64,000 nucleotides of DNA from Frateuria_A sp051900425 (GCF_051900425.1 NZ_JBHZGK010000004.1:283210-347209); one strand, 5' to 3'; shown: positions 45,765 to 54,514, counted from the first letter of the stretch. Notes: generated by a model from the letters alone, not told the origin. Numbers and translations: made by a program.

Positions 45765-46379
45765 GTGAACAGTTCCGCCTCGACCAAGGAACGCATCCTC
45801 GCCGCCGCCGAGGTGCTGTTCGCCCAGCGCGGCTTCGATGGCGCGTCGTTGCGCCAATTGACGGCCGCCGCCGGGGTCAACCTGGCGGCAGTGAACTACC
45901 ACTTCGGATCCAAGGACAAGCTGGTCGAGGAAGTGTTCCGCCGCCGCCTCGATACGCTGAACGCGCACCGACTGGCCGCCCTGTCGAAGGTCGCCGGCGA
46001 GCCGGATGCCACGCTCGAGGACGTGCTCGACGCCTTCATCCGCCCTGCCCTGGCACTTTCGGGCGACGGCAGCGGTTCGCTGTTCATGCGCGTACTGGCG
46101 CGTGCCTTCGCCGAGCACGACGACCATCTGCGCCAGTTCATGTCGGAGAACTACGGCCACGTCATGCGCCAGTTCACCGCCGAGTTCGCCCGTCTGCTGC
46201 CCAGGCTCAGCCGCGAGGAGCTGTACTGGCGCATCGACCTGGTCACCGGCGCGCTGACCCACGCGATGTCCGGCTTCGGCATGATCCAGCGCAAGGGCGG
46301 CGTCAGCGAGGCCACCCACCGCGAGCAGACGATCGCGCACCTGATCCGCTTCGCCAGCGCCGGCCTGAGCCACCCCTGA
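45765..46379 (+). CDS. TetR family transcriptional regulator (PsrA-like, fatty acid)
   Basis: The GTG at 45765 is preferred (204 aa); the frame opens at a TTG at 45735 that lies inside the downstream operator. The N-terminal HTH reads STKERILAAAEVLFAQRGFDGASLRQLTAAAGVNLAAVNYHFGSKDKLVEEVF, a full TetR DNA-binding domain of the CerR/PsrA type. The C-terminal domain has ELYWRIDLVTGALTHAMSG, typical of lipid-sensing TetR proteins. It is followed after 81 bp by fadB and fadA on the same strand, which suggests it represses beta-oxidation and responds to acyl-CoA or fatty acids. Ligand and target are inference. Confidence 0.88.
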   Translation: MNSSASTKERILAAAEVLFAQRGFDGASLRQLTAAAGVNLAAVNYHFGSKDKLVEEVFRRRLDTLNAHRLAALSKVAGEPDATLEDVLDAFIRPALALSGDGSGSLFMRVLARAFAEHDDHLRQFMSENYGHVMRQFTAEFARLLPRLSREELYWRIDLVTGALTHAMSGFGMIQRKGGVSEATHREQTIAHLIRFASAGLSHP

Positions 46380-46460
46380 CCGCATCCGAACTCACCGGCC
46401 AGCCACGGCTGGCTGCCTAGCCACTTTCTGTTTCGCTGTCCGCATCCCCTGGAGAAGCCA

Positions 46461-48830
46461 ATGCCCGCAACACTACGCATCCGCAAGGCCGCCGTGCTGG
46501 GCGCCGGCGTCATGGGCGCGCAGATCGCCGCGCACCTGACCAACGCCGGTGTCGAAACCGTGCTGTTCGACCTGCCCGCCAAGGAAGGGCCCAAGAGCGG
46601 CATCGCGCTCAAGGCCATCGAGAACCTCAAGAAGCTCTCGCCTGCGCCGCTGGCGGACAAGAACCTAGCCGCGGCGATCATTCCGGCCAACTACGACGAA
46701 GACCTCGACCATCTGAAGGAAGTGGACCTGGTGATCGAGGCGATTGCCGAGCGGATGGACTGGAAGCTCGATCTTTACAGGAAGATCGCCTCACACCTGT
46801 CCAGGACCGCGGTCATCGCCTCCAACACTTCCGGCCTCTCGATCAACACGCTGGCCGAGGCGCTGCCGGAGGAAATGCGCCACCGCTTCTGCGGCGTGCA
46901 CTTCTTCAACCCGCCGCGCTACATGCACCTGGTCGAGCTGATTCCTACCCGTCTCACCGACGCCAGCGTGATCGAGGGTCTCGAAGCTTTCCTCGCCACG
47001 ACGGTCGGAAAGGGCGTGGTCATCGCCAAGGACACGCCAAACTTCATCGGCAACCGGATCGGCGTGTTTTCGATGCTCGCCACCATGCACCACACCGAAC
47101 AGTTCAAGCTCGGCTTCGACACGGTCGATGCGCTGACCGGCCCGGCCATCGGCCGTCCGAAGAGCGCCACCTACCGCACCGCCGACGTGGTTGGCCTGGA
47201 CACGATGGCGCACGTGATCAAGACCATGGGCGACACCCTGACGGACGATCCCTGGCACAAGTATTTCAAGACGCCGGCCGTGCTGCAGGGCCTGATCGAC
47301 GCCGGTGCGCTCGGCCAGAAGACCGGCGCCGGCTTCTACAAGAAGGTCGGCAAGGACATCCTGGTGCTGGACGCGGCCAAGCGCGACTACGTACCGTCCG
47401 GGCAGAAGGCCTCCGATGAGGTGGCCGCCATCCTGGCGATCAAGGACCCGGCCGAGAAATTCGCCAAGCTGCGCGCATCGAGCGACCCGCAGGCGCAGTT
47501 CCTGTGGGCGATCTTCCGCGACCTCTTCCACTACACCGCCTACCACCTGGCCGACATCGCCGACACCGCGCGAGACGTCGACTTCGCCATCCGCTGGGGC
47601 TATGGCTGGAAGCTCGGTCCGTTCGAGACCTGGCAGGCCGCCGGCTGGCAGCAGGTGGCGAACTGGATCGCCGAGGACATCAAGGCCGGCAAGGCGATGA
47701 GCGATGCGCCGCTGCCCGCCTGGGTCACCGACGGCCGCAACGGCGTGCACGGCAAGGCGGGCTCCTACTCGGCCGCGTCGAACACCGACAAGCCGCGCTC
47801 CACCCACGCCGTCTACGCGCGCCAGCTCTTCCCTGACGCGATCCTCGGCGAGAAGTTCGACCAGGGCACCACCGTGTGGGAGAACGAGGGCGTACGCCTG
47901 TGGACGCTGGGCGACGACGGCGTCGGCATCCTCTCGTTCAAGACCAAGATGAACACGGTCAACGACCACGTGCTCGACGGCATCCAGCACGCCATCGGGG
48001 TGGCGGAGGAGAAGCTCAAGGCGGTGGTGATCTGGCAGACCGGCGAGCCGTTCTCCGCCGGCGCGGACCTGAAGGGTGCGCTCGGCCTGCTGAAGGACGG
48101 CAAGTTCGACGCCTTCGAGTCGATGGTGGAGAACTTCCAGCGCACGAGCATGCGCATCAAGCACTCGCTGGTTCCTGTCGTCGCCGCCGTGCGCGGGCTG
48201 TGCCTTGGCGGCGGCTGCGAGTTCCAGATGCACTCGGCGCGCACCGTGGCCGCGCTGGAAAGTTACATCGGCCTCGTCGAGGCCGGCGTCGGCCTGCTGC
48301 CTGCCGGCGGCGGCCTGAAGGAGCTGGCCGTGCGTGCGGCGAACGCCAACCCGGCCGATCCGTTCGAATCGCTCAAGAAGGTGTTCGAGACGGTGGCCAT
48401 GGCCAAGGTTTCCGCCAGTGCGTTCGAAGCGAAGCAACTGGGCCTGCTGCGCGAGTCCGACGTCGTGGTGTTCAACGCCTACGAGTTGCTCTACGTGGCC
48501 AGGAAGGTCGCCTCGGCGCTTGCCGAGAGCGGCTGGCGTCCGCCCCTGCCCGCCCGCGCGATCCCGGTCGCCGGCGACACCGGCACGGCGACCTTCAAGG
48601 CGTCGCTGGTCAACCTGCAGGCCGGCTACTTCGCCTCCGAGCACGACGTGGCGATCGCCAGCCGCATCGCGGACACGCTGTGCGGCGGCGGCATCGAGCG
48701 CGGTTCGCTGGTCGATGAGGCCTGGCTGCTCAAGCTCGAGCGCAAGCACTTCGTGGAACTGGCCAAGACCGAGAAGACCCAGGCGCGCATCGCCCACACC
48801 ATGACTACCGGCAAGCCGCTGCGCAACTGA
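46461..48830 (+). CDS. fadB: 3-hydroxyacyl-CoA dehydrogenase/enoyl-CoA hydratase (FadN-like order)
   Basis: A 789-residue bifunctional enzyme with GGAGAAG before the ATG at 46461. The NAD-dependent dehydrogenase comes first (AAVLGAGVMGAQIAAHLTNAG, residues about 10-30; IASNTSGLSINTLAEAL; GVHFFNPPRYMHLVELI; TPNFIGNRIGVF). The crotonase domain comes last (about 490 onward: LSFKTKMNTVNDHVLDGIQ, GEPFSAGADLKGAL, VPVVAAVRGLCLGGGCEFQMH, VEAGVGLLPAGGG). This order is opposite to E. coli FadB and matches Bacillus FadN. It carries out steps 2 and 3 of fatty-acid beta-oxidation. It is paired with fadA 76 bp downstream; a small hairpin (46398-46413) lies upstream. Confidence 0.94.
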   Translation: MPATLRIRKAAVLGAGVMGAQIAAHLTNAGVETVLFDLPAKEGPKSGIALKAIENLKKLSPAPLADKNLAAAIIPANYDEDLDHLKEVDLVIEAIAERMDWKLDLYRKIASHLSRTAVIASNTSGLSINTLAEALPEEMRHRFCGVHFFNPPRYMHLVELIPTRLTDASVIEGLEAFLATTVGKGVVIAKDTPNFIGNRIGVFSMLATMHHTEQFKLGFDTVDALTGPAIGRPKSATYRTADVVGLDTMAHVIKTMGDTLTDDPWHKYFKTPAVLQGLIDAGALGQKTGAGFYKKVGKDILVLDAAKRDYVPSGQKASDEVAAILAIKDPAEKFAKLRASSDPQAQFLWAIFRDLFHYTAYHLADIADTARDVDFAIRWGYGWKLGPFETWQAAGWQQVANWIAEDIKAGKAMSDAPLPAWVTDGRNGVHGKAGSYSAASNTDKPRSTHAVYARQLFPDAILGEKFDQGTTVWENEGVRLWTLGDDGVGILSFKTKMNTVNDHVLDGIQHAIGVAEEKLKAVVIWQTGEPFSAGADLKGALGLLKDGKFDAFESMVENFQRTSMRIKHSLVPVVAAVRGLCLGGGCEFQMHSARTVAALESYIGLVEAGVGLLPAGGGLKELAVRAANANPADPFESLKKVFETVAMAKVSASAFEAKQLGLLRESDVVVFNAYELLYVARKVASALAESGWRPPLPARAIPVAGDTGTATFKASLVNLQAGYFASEHDVAIASRIADTLCGGGIERGSLVDEAWLLKLERKHFVELAKTEKTQARIAHTMTTGKPLRN

Positions 48831-48906
48831 TTCGCGCGACAGGCCCACGAACGCAAACCACAACGCGTCGGCGCTTCAGGCAAGCGCGGCGCGACGGAGC
48901 AAAACG

Positions 48907-50112
48907 ATGACCAAGCAAATCCAGGACGCCTACATCGTCGCCGCCACCCGCACGCCGGTGGGCAAGGCGCCGCGCGGCGTCTTCAAGAACACCCGCCCAG
49001 ACGACATGCTCGCCCACGTGATCCGCGCCGTGATGGCGAAGGCACCGGGCATCGACCCGCATCGCATCGGCGATGCCGTCATCGGCTGCGCCATGCCCGA
49101 GGCCGAGCAAGGCATGAACGTGGCGCGCATCGGCGTGTTGCTCGCCGGCCTGCCGCACACCGTGCCGGGCGTCACCATCAACCGCTTCTGTTCCTCGGGC
49201 CTGCAGGCCGTGGCCTATGCCGCCGACGCCATTCGCCTCGGCGAAGCCGACCTGATGCTCGCCGGCGGCACCGAGAGCATGAGCATGGTGCCGATGATGG
49301 GCCACAAGGTCGCGATGAACCCGGCGATCTTCGACAACGAGCACATCGGCATCGCCTACGGCATGGGCATCACCGCCGAGAACGTCGCCAAGCAGTGGAA
49401 GGTCAGCCGCGAGGAGCAGGACGCCTTCGCCGCCCGCAGCCACGAGCGCGCGCTGGCCGCGCAGGCCGCCGGTGAGTTCAAGGACGAGATCACCCCGTTC
49501 CAGCTGGACGACCATTATCCGGACCTGGCCAACGACACGATCGTCACCGACAGCCGCGTGATCAGCCAGGACGAAGGTCCCCGCCCGGGCAGCACGCCCG
49601 ACGTGCTGGGCAAGCTCAAGCCGGTTTTCCGCAACGGGCAGTTCGGAGGCACCGTCACCGCGGGCAACTCCAGCCAGATGTCTGACGGCGCCGGCGCCGT
49701 GCTGATCGCCAGCGAGAAGGCCATCAAGGAGTACAACCTGCAACCGCTGGCCCGCTTCGTCGGCTTCGCCGTCGCCGGCGTGCCGCCGGAGGTGATGGGC
49801 ATCGGTCCCAAGGAAGCGATCCCGCTGGCGCTCAAGCGCACCGGCATCAGTCGTGACCAACTCGACTGGATCGAACTCAACGAAGCCTTTGCCGCGCAGG
49901 CGCTGGCCGTGATGAAGGACCTCGAGCTCGACCCCGCCAAGGTCAATCCGCTCGGCGGCGCCATCGCGCTGGGTCACCCGCTCGGTGCCACGGGCGCGGT
50001 GCGTGTGGCGACGCTGGTGCACGGCCTGCGCCGGCACAAGCAGAAGTACGGCATGGTGACGATGTGTATCGGCACCGGCATGGGCGCGGCCGGCATCTTC
50101 GAGGCGCTCTGA
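48907..50112 (+). CDS. fadA: Acetyl-CoA C-acyltransferase (3-ketoacyl-CoA thiolase)
   Basis: A 401-residue thiolase. The nucleophilic Cys is in TINRFCSSGLQAVAYAADAI (about 94-96). Other motifs are MSMVPMMGHKVAMNP, VTAGNSSQMSDGAGA, ELNEAFAAQALAVMKD, NPLGGAIALGHPLGATGAVR (His) and MVTMCIGTGMGAAGIFEAL (second Cys, about 389). It cleaves 3-ketoacyl-CoA to acetyl-CoA plus a shortened acyl-CoA, the last step of beta-oxidation. It is in operon with fadB and ends at a strong terminator 120 bp downstream. Confidence 0.97.
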   Translation: MTKQIQDAYIVAATRTPVGKAPRGVFKNTRPDDMLAHVIRAVMAKAPGIDPHRIGDAVIGCAMPEAEQGMNVARIGVLLAGLPHTVPGVTINRFCSSGLQAVAYAADAIRLGEADLMLAGGTESMSMVPMMGHKVAMNPAIFDNEHIGIAYGMGITAENVAKQWKVSREEQDAFAARSHERALAAQAAGEFKDEITPFQLDDHYPDLANDTIVTDSRVISQDEGPRPGSTPDVLGKLKPVFRNGQFGGTVTAGNSSQMSDGAGAVLIASEKAIKEYNLQPLARFVGFAVAGVPPEVMGIGPKEAIPLALKRTGISRDQLDWIELNEAFAAQALAVMKDLELDPAKVNPLGGAIALGHPLGATGAVRVATLVHGLRRHKQKYGMVTMCIGTGMGAAGIFEAL

Positions 50113-50232
50113 GGAGCCCGGTTCCTCCCCTGAACGGAGGGACCGCTTGTGCAGGAACGCCCTCGGCGCGGGGTCAGCGTCCAGGCGATCGCTACATCGG
50201 ACAGCCGGGTCGCATCCGAACGGCGTCCCCAC

Positions 50233-50270
50233 AAAAAAAGCCAGCGCCTTCCGGCGCTGGCTTTTTGTTT
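50233..50270. terminator. Bidirectional intrinsic terminator between fadA and the convergent gene
   Basis: A run of seven A, then GCCAGCGCC (50240-50248), loop TTCC, GGCGCTGGC (50253-50261), then CTTTTTGTTT. The 9-bp GC stem with a T tract on one strand and an A tract on the other can end both fadBA (+) and the gene at 50301-50669 (-). Confidence 0.93.
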
Positions 50271-50300
50271 CATCGAACGCATCAGCGCCCGATGGACACC

Positions 50301-50669
50301 TTACTGCTGGCCCGCGGCGGTCGCCTGACCGTCGAAGTCCACCTTGATGCCACGGCCCACGACCACCGGCACGTTCGCATGCTTGGCGACCGGCTGGCCG
50401 TTCTCCGACAGCGTGACGTTATAGACGCCGATCGGCAGCGCACGGATCGCGTAGCGGCCGTTCTCCGGCACCGTGACCTGGCGCTGGGTGCCGTTGGTCG
50501 TGCTCTTGGCCAGGATGGTGCTGCCGGCAGGCGCCTTGCCGAACACTTCGCCCGCGGTGGCCTGGGCGTGGACAGCGGCGGAGCCGGCCATGCCGAAGGC
50601 CGCGAAGGCAGCAGCCATCGCAAACGAGCGCACGGACAGGCCACGGCGAATCGAGAGCAGATTCTTCAT
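50301..50669 (-). CDS. Small exported carboxypeptidase-regulatory-like protein (paralogue A)
   Basis: A 122-residue protein with a signal peptide ending near VHAQ (about residue 36). The mature part is one beta-sandwich domain: GEVFGKAPAGSTILAKSTTN, then RQVTVPENGRYAIRALPIGVYNVTL, and KHANVPVVVGRGIKVDF. This looks like the carboxypeptidase-regulatory/plug-extension domain found at the N-terminus of Xanthomonadales TonB receptors, but here it stands alone. It is paralogous to the gene at 50959-51345, including part of the 5' leader. Function is unknown; a periplasmic or secreted location is predicted. Confidence 0.75.
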   Translation of the reverse strand: MKNLLSIRRGLSVRSFAMAAAFAAFGMAGSAAVHAQATAGEVFGKAPAGSTILAKSTTNGTQRQVTVPENGRYAIRALPIGVYNVTLSENGQPVAKHANVPVVVGRGIKVDFDGQATAAGQQ

Positions 50670-50738
50670 GGGGATTTCCTTTGTTTTTCGATGTGGGGAG
50701 AACCCAATGGGCCGCCAGGGGTTTGGCGTTGTTCCCTT
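50670..50738 (-). promoter_or_regulatory. Conserved leader of paralogue A
   Basis: Read on the minus strand this contains CGCCA-AACCCC-TGGCG (a 5-bp hairpin with a C-rich loop) and ends AAAGGAAATCCCC before the ATG. A near-identical segment (GCCAAACCCCTGGC) precedes paralogue B at the same relative place. An upstream ATG opens a frame, M-T-Q-G-N-N-A-K-P-L-A-A-H, also shared with paralogue B. It is either a leader peptide or a structured 5' UTR. Confidence 0.5.
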
Positions 50739-50896
50739 GGGTCATGCGACCGGCGCCACCGCGCGTTCAACGCCACGGCAAAACCGTTCGCCGCTGCGCG
50801 TAGGCCGAAACCGCCGCGCGAGCGTGCGCAGCGTACCCGATATGCAAGGCTCCCCGAAGGGTCAGAAGTCACATCACGCCGGCTCCACTGCGCACG

Positions 50897-50945
50897 CAGG
50901 AGCCACGCGTGGGCGATGCTTGCGCGTGGCCCACGCGGGCCCCTG
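50897..50945. repeat. REP-like imperfect inverted repeat between the two paralogues
   Basis: CAGGAGCCACGCGTGGGC (50897-50914) pairs imperfectly with GCCCACGCGGGCCCCTG (50929-50945). The (G/C)CAGGAGC start and GC-rich arms resemble a diverged member of the TGTAGGAGC palindromes. The wider 50670-50958 spacer otherwise holds only the leader of paralogue A. Confidence 0.5.
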
Positions 50946-50958
50946 CATGTCGGCCACG

Positions 50959-51345
50959 CTAGTTTGCCGCGAGTTCCGAACACCGCCCGGATGCGCAGCT
51001 GAAGTCCACCCGGGAACCGCGGTCCACGAAGACCTGCACGCTAGGGTGCCTCACCAGGGGCTGGCCGTGGTCGACCACGGTAACCTCGTAGACCCCGATG
51101 GGCAGCCAACTGGCGACGTAACGACCATCGGCGTTGACCGGGATCTCGCGCTGGATCGCGAACTCCGGGCTGCTGACCAGCACCGTGGCACCCAAGGGCG
51201 CCCGGCCGAACACCCTTCCTGTCGTTTCCGCAGCGTGGGCCGGGGTCAGGCCTGCGGCGGCACAGATGCCAGCGACCGCCACCAATGCCAGGTTCCGTAC
51301 CGTCGAGCGGCGCGCGCCCGACTGGGTCGAGATGGATGCGTTCAT
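50959..51345 (-). CDS. Small exported carboxypeptidase-regulatory-like protein (paralogue B)
   Basis: A 128-residue protein with a signal peptide (AAGLTPAHAAE, cleavage near residue 39). Its single domain parallels paralogue A: GRVFGRAPLGATVLVSSPEF, then REIPVNADGRYVASWLPIGVYEVTVV, and HPSVQVFVDRGSRVDFSC. It ends with two Cys (SCASGRC), absent from paralogue A, which could form a disulphide. Function is unknown. It lies upstream of paralogue A on the same strand with 289 bp between, most simply explained by tandem duplication. Confidence 0.75.
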   Translation of the reverse strand: MNASISTQSGARRSTVRNLALVAVAGICAAAGLTPAHAAETTGRVFGRAPLGATVLVSSPEFAIQREIPVNADGRYVASWLPIGVYEVTVVDHGQPLVRHPSVQVFVDRGSRVDFSCASGRCSELAAN

Positions 51346-51410
51346 GGGGATACCTGCTTCTCATCGACGTGGGGGACCCATGAGCGGCCAGGGGTTTGGC
51401 GGTGCTCATG
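51346..51410 (-). promoter_or_regulatory. Conserved leader of paralogue B
   Basis: The minus strand reads ATG AGC ACC GCC AAA CCC ... CAT, then CCCCCACGTCG and GGTATCCCC just before the ATG. The AAA-CCC-CTG core, a downstream ACG-TCG and the final CCC-CAT-GAA are shared with the leader of paralogue A, with several differences at third codon positions. Confidence 0.5.
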
Positions 51411-51622
51411 AGGGTTCGGGCGGTTCGCCTGCCACACGCACGGCTGATCGCCTGCGGCAGGCACCGCCCACGGCCATCCGATCGATGACGACGCCATCCA
51501 TCAGACGGCGCCAGCAGCCTATTCCGACCATGCCTGCCGGCTAGGGCCAAAGGTCATGCCGCGCACGGGATTTTCGTCAAGCCCGCATCAATGCAGGCGC
51601 GGCCACGCGCCGCCAATGGCCC

Positions 51623-51650
51623 AAAGAAAAGGCCCCGCAGTGCGGGGCCT
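51623..51650 (-). terminator. Intrinsic terminator of the M1 aminopeptidase gene
   Basis: Read on the minus strand: GGCCCCGCA-C-TGCGGGGCC followed by TTTTCTTT, 28 bp past the stop codon. The 9-bp GC stem plus a T-rich tail is a good rho-independent terminator. Confidence 0.85.
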
Positions 51651-51677
51651 CTCCCGATCAACCGATCGCTGCGGAGA

Positions 51678-54323
51678 TCAGCCGGCGTGCTTGTCCAGCC
51701 ACGCATCGATTTCCGGCAGGCGGTCCTGGCGGATCATCATGCGGTACTTGATGTTTGCCACCACCTGCTCGGCCACGCGGCGCGAGGTCGGTGCGATGTA
51801 CTTCTGCGCGTAGTCCTGGATCTTCTGGATCATCTCCGGCTTGGTCGAGCTGGCGCCCAGCACCGGGTAGTAGCGGCTGCTGGAGGTCGAGTCGACCAGC
51901 TTGTCGACCTGCGCGCGGTGCGCCACGGCGAAGTCGAACGCCATCTCCGGATGGTGGTAGCCAACCGCGCGGATCATCCCGGCACTGTTGGTCGCGCCCG
52001 GCTCGTCGGTGAGCGCGAGCTCCAGTGCCTGCTTGGCCAGCGCATCGTCTTCGGCAATCGACAGCATGCTGTACAGCTGGTCCTTGATCAGCGGCGTGGT
52101 CTCGGCCTTCGCCTGGGCGTGCAACTGGTTCCAGGTGGCCTCGTCGGCGTGCTCGGCCACGACCGCGGTGATCACCTTGCGCAGATCCACCGGGACCGCA
52201 GCCGGATCGGTCTTCTGCGCGGCGAAGCGGCGGCGCGCCTCATCGATCACGGCCTGGTCGCCCAGGTCGGCAAGCACGCCGATCAGCTGCATGCGCAGCG
52301 TGGAGGTGGGCGTGCTCTCGCCGGGCTTGGCTTCCCACCCGATCTTCTCGAACACCGGCCGCAACTGGCTCAGCGCGAAGCTGCGCAGGCGCTGCTGGCG
52401 GGCCTGGTCGCCGCGATAGTAGTTGTCCAGCGCCGACAGATACCCGGCCACTTCACCCCACACCTGCGGGTCGGCATCGGCAGGGGTCGCCGCGATCAGC
52501 GCCAGCACGTTGGACACCGGCTCGTTGCCGGCCATGCCCAGCGCCCAGGTGTCGCCCAGCAGGCCGAGCTGGTCGATTGGCGCAAGCTTGGCGAACTGGC
52601 CCTTCAGCGCGTCGAAATTGTTCTGCGCGTAGAGCGTGCGGTAGTAGCCGGTCTGGCCGGCATTGACCAGGACCGGACCGCAGCCCGGCACGCTCATGGT
52701 GGCCTTGCCGTCGACCACGGCGCGCACGGTGTCGCCGCCGACGGTCCTGGCGATCACCGGCACGTGCCAGCGCAGCGGCTTCTTCTGCGGACGGTCGCGG
52801 GTGAACTCGCCCTGGCGCAGCGCGATGGTGGTCTTGCCGTTGGAGCAGGCCGCCGCGCGCACCTCGATCAACGGGATGCCAGGCTGCAGCGTGAAGTCAT
52901 GCGCGATCTGCGTGATCGGCTTGCCGGCGGCAGCCTGCACGGACTTCCACAGGTCGTCGGACACCGTGTTGCCGTACGCGTGCGCCTTGATGTAATTGCG
53001 CACGCCGGTGCGCCAGGCATCCTCGCCGACGTAGCCTTCCAGCATGTGGATCACCGCCTCGCCCTTGGAGTAGGTGATCGCATCGAACGCCTGGCTCGCC
53101 TGCTCAACGGTCTCCACGTGCTGCACCACCGGGTGGGTGGTGGCGACCGAGTCCTGCCCCATCGCCCCTTCGCGCACGCCGACCGCATCCAGCTCGGTGT
53201 TCCATTCGGGGTGCAGTTTCTGGGTGGTGCGCGAGGCCATCCACGAGGCAAAGCCTTCGTTGAGCCACAGGTCGTCCCACCAGCTCATGGTGACCAGGTC
53301 ACCGAACCACTGGTGCGCCATCTCGTGCGCGGCGGTGTTGAACACGCGCTGCTTGTCGACCTGGTTGGAAATGGCCGGGTTGAGCAGCAGCGAGTACTCG
53401 AAGGTGAAGATCGCGCCCCAGTTTTCCATCGCGGAGAAGAACTGGCTCTGGCCCGGCGCGGCGATGTTGTCCAGCTTCGGCAGCGGGTACGGCACGCCGA
53501 AGTAGTCGTTGTATTCCTTCAGCACCGCCTTGGACGAATCCAGCGCGAACTGCGCCTGGTCGACCATGCCCTTCTGCGCGATCACGCCGATCTCGGTGCC
53601 TTCGGACGTGGTGGTGGCGCGCTCGAAATCACCCAGCCCGAAGAACAGCAGATAGGTCGACATCTTGGGCGACTGCCCGAAGTGCACCTCGGCCAGGCCG
53701 TTGCCCAGGTCCTTCTTCGACGCGATCGGCATGTTGCTCACCGCCATCTCGCCCGAGGGCACGGTGGCGGTCAGGGTGAAGGTCGCCTTGTAGTTCGGCT
53801 CGTCCCACGATGGGATGAAGCGGCGCGCGTCGGAGTTCTCGAACTGCGTGTACAGCGCCCGCTTCTTGCCGGCCTTGGTGTCGTAGTCCAGCGCGAAGAT
53901 GCCGTTGGCCTGCGTACCGATCTTGCCCGTGTAGGTCATCGCCAGGCGGTAGGTGCCGGCGGGAATGGGGTGGTCGAAGGTGAAGGCCGCGGTCTGCGCC
54001 TTCTCATCCACCGCGATCTTGGGCGCAGCGAACGCCATCTCGCCCTTCTCCGCCGTCAGCGACGCCTTGGAGAAGGTGAGATCCGCGGCATTGAGCGTGA
54101 TGGAGCTGGTCGGCTTGGTCACGGTCAGCGTGATCGTCACCTGGCCATCGAACGAGAGCTTGTCCGCATGGGGCGTCACCGCCACGTCGTAGTGCGACGG
54201 CACCACCCCGCGCGGCAACTGCGTCGTCGCCTCCCGCACCTCGGCCGCCGAAGCGACCCCCAGCGGAGCCATGGAAAGCCCGGCCAGGGCCAGGCAGATT
54301 GCGGTGGAGAGATGACGGCGCAT
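51678..54323 (-). CDS. Exported M1 family metallo-aminopeptidase
   Basis: The ATG at 54321-54323 follows AAGGA and gives 881 residues with a signal peptide (MRRHLSTAICLALAGLSMAP ... ASAAE, cleavage near 26). The beta-saddle domain is followed by the catalytic domain with FFSAMENWGAIFTF (the exopeptidase motif, GAMEN changed to SAMEN) and HEMAHQWFGDLVTMSWWDDLWLNEGFA (zinc HExxH-x18-E). A C-terminal ERAP1-like helical domain completes the usual M1 length. It is predicted to be periplasmic or secreted and to trim N-terminal residues from peptides. It stands alone as a transcription unit ending at a terminator. Confidence 0.92.
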   Translation of the reverse strand: MRRHLSTAICLALAGLSMAPLGVASAAEVREATTQLPRGVVPSHYDVAVTPHADKLSFDGQVTITLTVTKPTSSITLNAADLTFSKASLTAEKGEMAFAAPKIAVDEKAQTAAFTFDHPIPAGTYRLAMTYTGKIGTQANGIFALDYDTKAGKKRALYTQFENSDARRFIPSWDEPNYKATFTLTATVPSGEMAVSNMPIASKKDLGNGLAEVHFGQSPKMSTYLLFFGLGDFERATTTSEGTEIGVIAQKGMVDQAQFALDSSKAVLKEYNDYFGVPYPLPKLDNIAAPGQSQFFSAMENWGAIFTFEYSLLLNPAISNQVDKQRVFNTAAHEMAHQWFGDLVTMSWWDDLWLNEGFASWMASRTTQKLHPEWNTELDAVGVREGAMGQDSVATTHPVVQHVETVEQASQAFDAITYSKGEAVIHMLEGYVGEDAWRTGVRNYIKAHAYGNTVSDDLWKSVQAAAGKPITQIAHDFTLQPGIPLIEVRAAACSNGKTTIALRQGEFTRDRPQKKPLRWHVPVIARTVGGDTVRAVVDGKATMSVPGCGPVLVNAGQTGYYRTLYAQNNFDALKGQFAKLAPIDQLGLLGDTWALGMAGNEPVSNVLALIAATPADADPQVWGEVAGYLSALDNYYRGDQARQQRLRSFALSQLRPVFEKIGWEAKPGESTPTSTLRMQLIGVLADLGDQAVIDEARRRFAAQKTDPAAVPVDLRKVITAVVAEHADEATWNQLHAQAKAETTPLIKDQLYSMLSIAEDDALAKQALELALTDEPGATNSAGMIRAVGYHHPEMAFDFAVAHRAQVDKLVDSTSSSRYYPVLGASSTKPEMIQKIQDYAQKYIAPTSRRVAEQVVANIKYRMMIRQDRLPEIDAWLDKHAG

Positions 54324-54514
54324 AGGGGTCCTTATGGGGATGGGCGGAACGATGGGCCGTGCCGGCGGCACCACGGGTGACGAACGGCACAGAACCCCGC
54401 GAGTGTTGCCCGAGTAGGCGGCGGCGGGACACGGCCGGAAGTCATGGCTCCCGCTGGGCCCCTTCCCGGCCCCGCGCTATGCTCGCCGGGCACTTAATCG
54501 ATGGATCAGGGGCC

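Noticed and set aside
46791..48863. A 690-codon minus-strand frame opposite fadB
   Set aside because: Antisense to an intact bifunctional beta-oxidation enzyme; Val/Gly/His-rich shadow.
51591..54380. A 929-codon plus-strand frame opposite the M1 aminopeptidase
   Set aside because: Antisense to the HExxH-containing gene; no start signal and no motif.
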